In this document: positions 6,114-8,813 of the stretch, piece after piece
Numbering within the stretch: position 1 is the first letter of the stretch
Layout: each line of letters starts with the position of its first letter
Source of the DNA: an uncultured Saprospiraceae bacterium
GTDB lineage: Bacteria; Bacteroidota; Bacteroidia; Chitinophagales; Saprospiraceae
NCBI GenBank assembly: GCA_937959095.1
Contig: CALGLY010000140.1
Coordinates: 1 to 8,813, forward strand
Direction of reading: 5' to 3'
Length of the DNA: 8,813 nt
Notes under the pieces: model-generated
What the model saw: the letters and a program-made list of their open reading frames with translations, nothing else
Databases searched by the model: none
What the model was told of the DNA's origin: nothing
Program-made: the position numbers and the translations under genes

Positions 6114-6405
6114 AAATCACCTTCAAACATAAATAATAACACTTGCAAGGCAATTGTAAACCACATTTGCCTGTTAATATAGCGTTAATTTAGAGATGTG
6201 GACTTTTGGATAGGAGGCACAATTTTTTCTCCTACTCAAAACATCATATCTATGAACACTACCCATTGCTTAATTTGTGAAAAAAGAAAATCCTTGTTTA
6301 AATTAACAGTATAGTTGATGATAGCGACTTGATATCACTATGAACAATGAATACTTATATGATTTAATTAAAAGGTGATTTCTTGAAATTGTTTGTGTGA
6401 ATATC
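6114..6405. other. ruvA-sprA intergenic region, no clear gene
   Basis: AT-rich spacer of 292 nt. It holds two weak hairpins: AGGCAA (6148-6153) pairing with TTGCCT (6167-6172), and TAGGAG (6211-6216) pairing with CTCCTA (6229-6234). Neither has a proper T tract, so neither is a convincing ruvA terminator. A 20-codon open frame at 6252-6314 is treated separately. I found no good TAnnTTTG promoter for sprA, so readthrough from ruvA remains possible. Confidence 0.5.
6252..6314 (+). pseudogene. Very short open frame with a CxxC motif, possible Crp/Fnr-like remnant
   Basis: ATG at 6252 opens a 20-codon frame, MNTTHCLICEKRKSLFKLTV, ending at TAG. The CLIC...KSLFKL pattern recalls the N terminus of some Bacteroidota Crp/Fnr-family regulators, but nothing recognisable follows in any frame. 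It may be a decayed gene start, a short leader peptide or pure chance; chance is a serious alternative at this length. Confidence 0.12.
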
Positions 6406-8813
6406 ATGATGAATAAGAGACATACACTCTTGGGCATATTGTTAATAGTTGGAGTTGTTGCGCTAGGCGCATTTACAAGTAACACGAATCTACCCAGCCC
6501 CTTTGAAGAAGAAGTAGAAGTAAGTAACTCCAAAAAGGATACAATACCATTAGAACCACGCTATGGGGATTTCATCAATGATGAAGGAAGCAACCCTTTT
6601 GATTTGAATGATCCTTCCATCATTAAGCAGGAAGTAGAATATGATCCTGTTTCTGATCGCTATATCATTTCGGAGCGATTAGGCGATGAATATTATCGCA
6701 TGCCTACTTACCTCACTTTTGAGGAATATTTAGAATATCGAGCAAAAAAGCAAGAAGAAAGCTACTTCCGAGAGCTTCGTGGCGTGGCTTCGGGTAAAAA
6801 TGGTTTGGATGGTGCCGATCCACTCTCTAAAATTGATTTAGAAAATAGTCTTAGTGACCGTCTCTTTGGTGGTTCAGGAGTAGATATACAAGTGCAAGGA
6901 AATATTGATATGTTTTTTGGCTTGAATTATCAATATACGGATAATCCTGCTTGGCCGCTTCGCCAACGTCGTACGGGACCGCTCTTCCTTTTTGATTTTG
7001 ACCAATTACAAATGAACGTAGATGGGCAAATAGGGGAGAAACTAAATTTTTCGACCAACTATAACGCACAAGCAACTTTTGACTTCGATAACCAAATGAA
7101 ACTGGAATATGCCAGCGATGCTTTTAGTGAAGATGATATCATCAAAACGATAGAAGCGGGTAATGTAAGTTTGCCACTGCAAGGTTCGCTCATCCAAGGC
7201 GCACAAAACCTCTTCGGACTGAAAACGCAATTGCAATTCGGACACCTCTTTGTCACGGCTATTGCATCCCAACAAAAATCGGAACAAGAACAAATAGAAC
7301 TGAAAGGCGGTAGCCAAATTAGAGAATTTGAAGTAGGTGCAGATGATTATGATGTGAATCGTCACTTCTTTCTATCGCATTATAATAGAGAAGGCTTCGA
7401 GGAATCGCTCGAAAATATGCCACAAATAAAAAGCCTCTTTAAGCTAAAACAAATAGAGGTTTGGGTAACGAATGACCGAAATGTAAATACCCCAGGGGAA
7501 GGTGGAAATCGGGCAGCGCGCGATATCGTAGCTTTAACGGATTTAGGAGAGTCGGAACGGTTGACGGATCCACAACGAAATATTATTCGAATTCTGAATC
7601 CACCAACAGATATTAACAATAGACCCTTGCCGGATAGTGCCTCGAATAATATGCTGAATGAAATTTTGGCAGGTGAAAACGTAGATAATGTAGATGAGGT
7701 AGTAAAGAGTTTGAAAACGCAAGGACTAATTCAGTCTATTGATTTTGAAAAAACACAAGCCCGAATGTTACGTGAAGGGCAGGAATATACGGTGAATAGA
7801 GAACTCGGATTCATTTCCTTGAATATCAATTTGCAGCCATATCATGTATTAGGTGTAGCTTATGCCTATTCCTATAATAATGAGACTTATACAGTAGGAC
7901 AATTAGGAAATACCAAGGCACCTGTGTCCTCAGTTATTTCTACTAACCCAAATCCTATCGCAGATACACTAGGACAAAACGATCAAAAAGTACTTTTCTT
8001 GAAAATGCTGAAAGGTAGTGCGCCAAATATAGGTCGTCCAATATGGGATTTGATGATGAAAAACATCTACAATATTGGAGCTTATCAGGTAGATAGAGAA
8101 GATTTTCGATTAGATGTATTTTATGAAGACCCAGGAAAAGGACAACGTCGATTTCTTCCAGATACACGTATTGGTGGCAAGCCACTTTTGCAAGTCTTTA
8201 ACTTAGATCGCTTAAACTCCCGCTTAGATCCGCAGCGAGATGGGGCATTTGATTTTGTGGAAAACCTTACGATTTATCCAAGAACAGGGCGCGTGATGTT
8301 TCCTGCATTAGAGCCTTTCGGTACATATCTACGCGATAGTATCGCAGATGAAACCCTAGCCGAAAAATATGTATACGATGAATTGTATACCGAAACGATC
8401 ACTTCTGCACGAGAAGTGCCTGAAAAGAATCGTTTCACCATAAAAGGACGCTACCGAACAAGTGTTACAGCAGATATTTCGCTGGGCGCATTCAATATTC
8501 CACCTGGTTCTGTGACGGTGACTGGCCCTGGAGGAATATTAGTAGAAGGCATAGATTATGAAATAGATTATAATATTGGGCGACTCAAGATCTTGAATGA
8601 TGCAATTCTAGCATCGGGGCAAACGGTCAGGGTACGCTTTGAAGATAATACCCTCTTTGGGTTGCAGTCAAAAGTGATGTTAGGGCTGCGAGCCGATTAT
8701 AAACCGAGCGATGATGTCAATATTGGAGCGACTTATATGCACCTTTTCGAGCGACCCCTTACAGCAAAGGTGAATATTGGAGATGACCCTATTAGTAATA
8801 AAATGTATGGTTT
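6406..8813 (+). CDS. sprA: Cell-surface protein SprA, T9SS translocon / gliding motility (5' part)
   Basis: SprA is the giant outer-membrane barrel (about 2,400 residues) through which type IX secretion substrates pass; it is also needed for gliding in motile species. Here 802 complete codons are open to the right edge, about one third of the protein, so the 3' end is missing because of the window. A Sec signal peptide is visible (KRHTLLGILLIVGVVALGAF). Typical SprA N-terminal segments follow: RPLRQRR-type sequence RQRRTGPLFLFDF near residues 186-198, the strand-rich QMNVDGQIGEKLNFSTNYNA, the SLPLQGSLIQGAQNLFGLK region, RELGFISLNINLQPYHVLGVAYAY at about 465-488, and GSVTVTGPGGILVEGIDYEIDYNIGRLKILN further on. 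Two adjacent ATGs (6406 and 6409) are equivalent starts; no Shine-Dalgarno site is seen. Position after ruvA supports the call. From family knowledge gcvH often lies downstream, outside this window. Confidence 0.95.
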   Translation, partial: MMNKRHTLLGILLIVGVVALGAFTSNTNLPSPFEEEVEVSNSKKDTIPLEPRYGDFINDEGSNPFDLNDPSIIKQEVEYDPVSDRYIISERLGDEYYRMPTYLTFEEYLEYRAKKQEESYFRELRGVASGKNGLDGADPLSKIDLENSLSDRLFGGSGVDIQVQGNIDMFFGLNYQYTDNPAWPLRQRRTGPLFLFDFDQLQMNVDGQIGEKLNFSTNYNAQATFDFDNQMKLEYASDAFSEDDIIKTIEAGNVSLPLQGSLIQGAQNLFGLKTQLQFGHLFVTAIASQQKSEQEQIELKGGSQIREFEVGADDYDVNRHFFLSHYNREGFEESLENMPQIKSLFKLKQIEVWVTNDRNVNTPGEGGNRAARDIVALTDLGESERLTDPQRNIIRILNPPTDINNRPLPDSASNNMLNEILAGENVDNVDEVVKSLKTQGLIQSIDFEKTQARMLREGQEYTVNRELGFISLNINLQPYHVLGVAYAYSYNNETYTVGQLGNTKAPVSSVISTNPNPIADTLGQNDQKVLFLKMLKGSAPNIGRPIWDLMMKNIYNIGAYQVDREDFRLDVFYEDPGKGQRRFLPDTRIGGKPLLQVFNLDRLNSRLDPQRDGAFDFVENLTIYPRTGRVMFPALEPFGTYLRDSIADETLAEKYVYDELYTETITSAREVPEKNRFTIKGRYRTSVTADISLGAFNIPPGSVTVTGPGGILVEGIDYEIDYNIGRLKILNDAILASGQTVRVRFEDNTLFGLQSKVMLGLRADYKPSDDVNIGATYMHLFERPLTAKVNIGDDPISNKMYG

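Noticed and set aside
6148..6172. Hairpin after ruvA as an intrinsic terminator
   Set aside because: The stem is only 6 bp with a 13-nt loop and no T tract follows.
7042..7365. 107-aa minus-strand open frame and its neighbours inside sprA
   Set aside because: All lie opposite the continuous sprA frame, which carries the recognisable SprA sequence.

Overview
The window looks like chromosomal DNA from a member of the Bacteroidota. The clearest sign is the start of a gene for SprA, the giant outer-membrane protein of the type IX secretion (T9SS) and gliding machinery, which is found only in that phylum. Other signs agree: ruvA sits directly upstream of sprA, the GluRS has the Bacteroidota-like FGFPVFPL stretch after its KLSKR motif, the base composition is AT-rich, most starts lack a clear Shine-Dalgarno sequence, and the region upstream of ruvA holds a TTG-N21-TAnnTTTG-type promoter candidate. 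I cannot name a genus.

Layout: (1) 1-1182, dnaJ on the + strand, lacking only its start codon, followed by a strong intrinsic terminator. (2) 1275-2545, a tight minus-strand pair: a NodB-type polysaccharide deacetylase followed, after a 2-8 nt gap, by a SCO1/SenC copper-chaperone-like protein. (3) 2546-3056, a 511-nt gene-free stretch. It holds a 189-bp MITE-like element with perfect 24-bp terminal inverted repeats, then an 11-bp inverted repeat and a pair of REP-like hairpins. (4) 3057-4592, gltX on the + strand, converging on (5) 4743-5252, a BON-LysM protein of the Kbp/YgaU type on the minus strand. The 150 nt between them hold a long purine/pyrimidine hairpin and a good minus-strand terminator. 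(6) 5523-6113, ruvA on the + strand. (7) 6406-8813, the first 802 codons of sprA, which runs off the right edge.

Most genes are independent housekeeping functions: protein folding, tRNA charging and Holliday-junction processing. Envelope functions are the deacetylase, the SCO-like protein and SprA. I see no defence island, CRISPR array, prophage, rRNA or tRNA, and no convincing undescribed multi-gene system. The most unusual material is non-coding: the MITE-like element next to the deacetylase start, the competing hairpins upstream of gltX, and the long stem after gltX.
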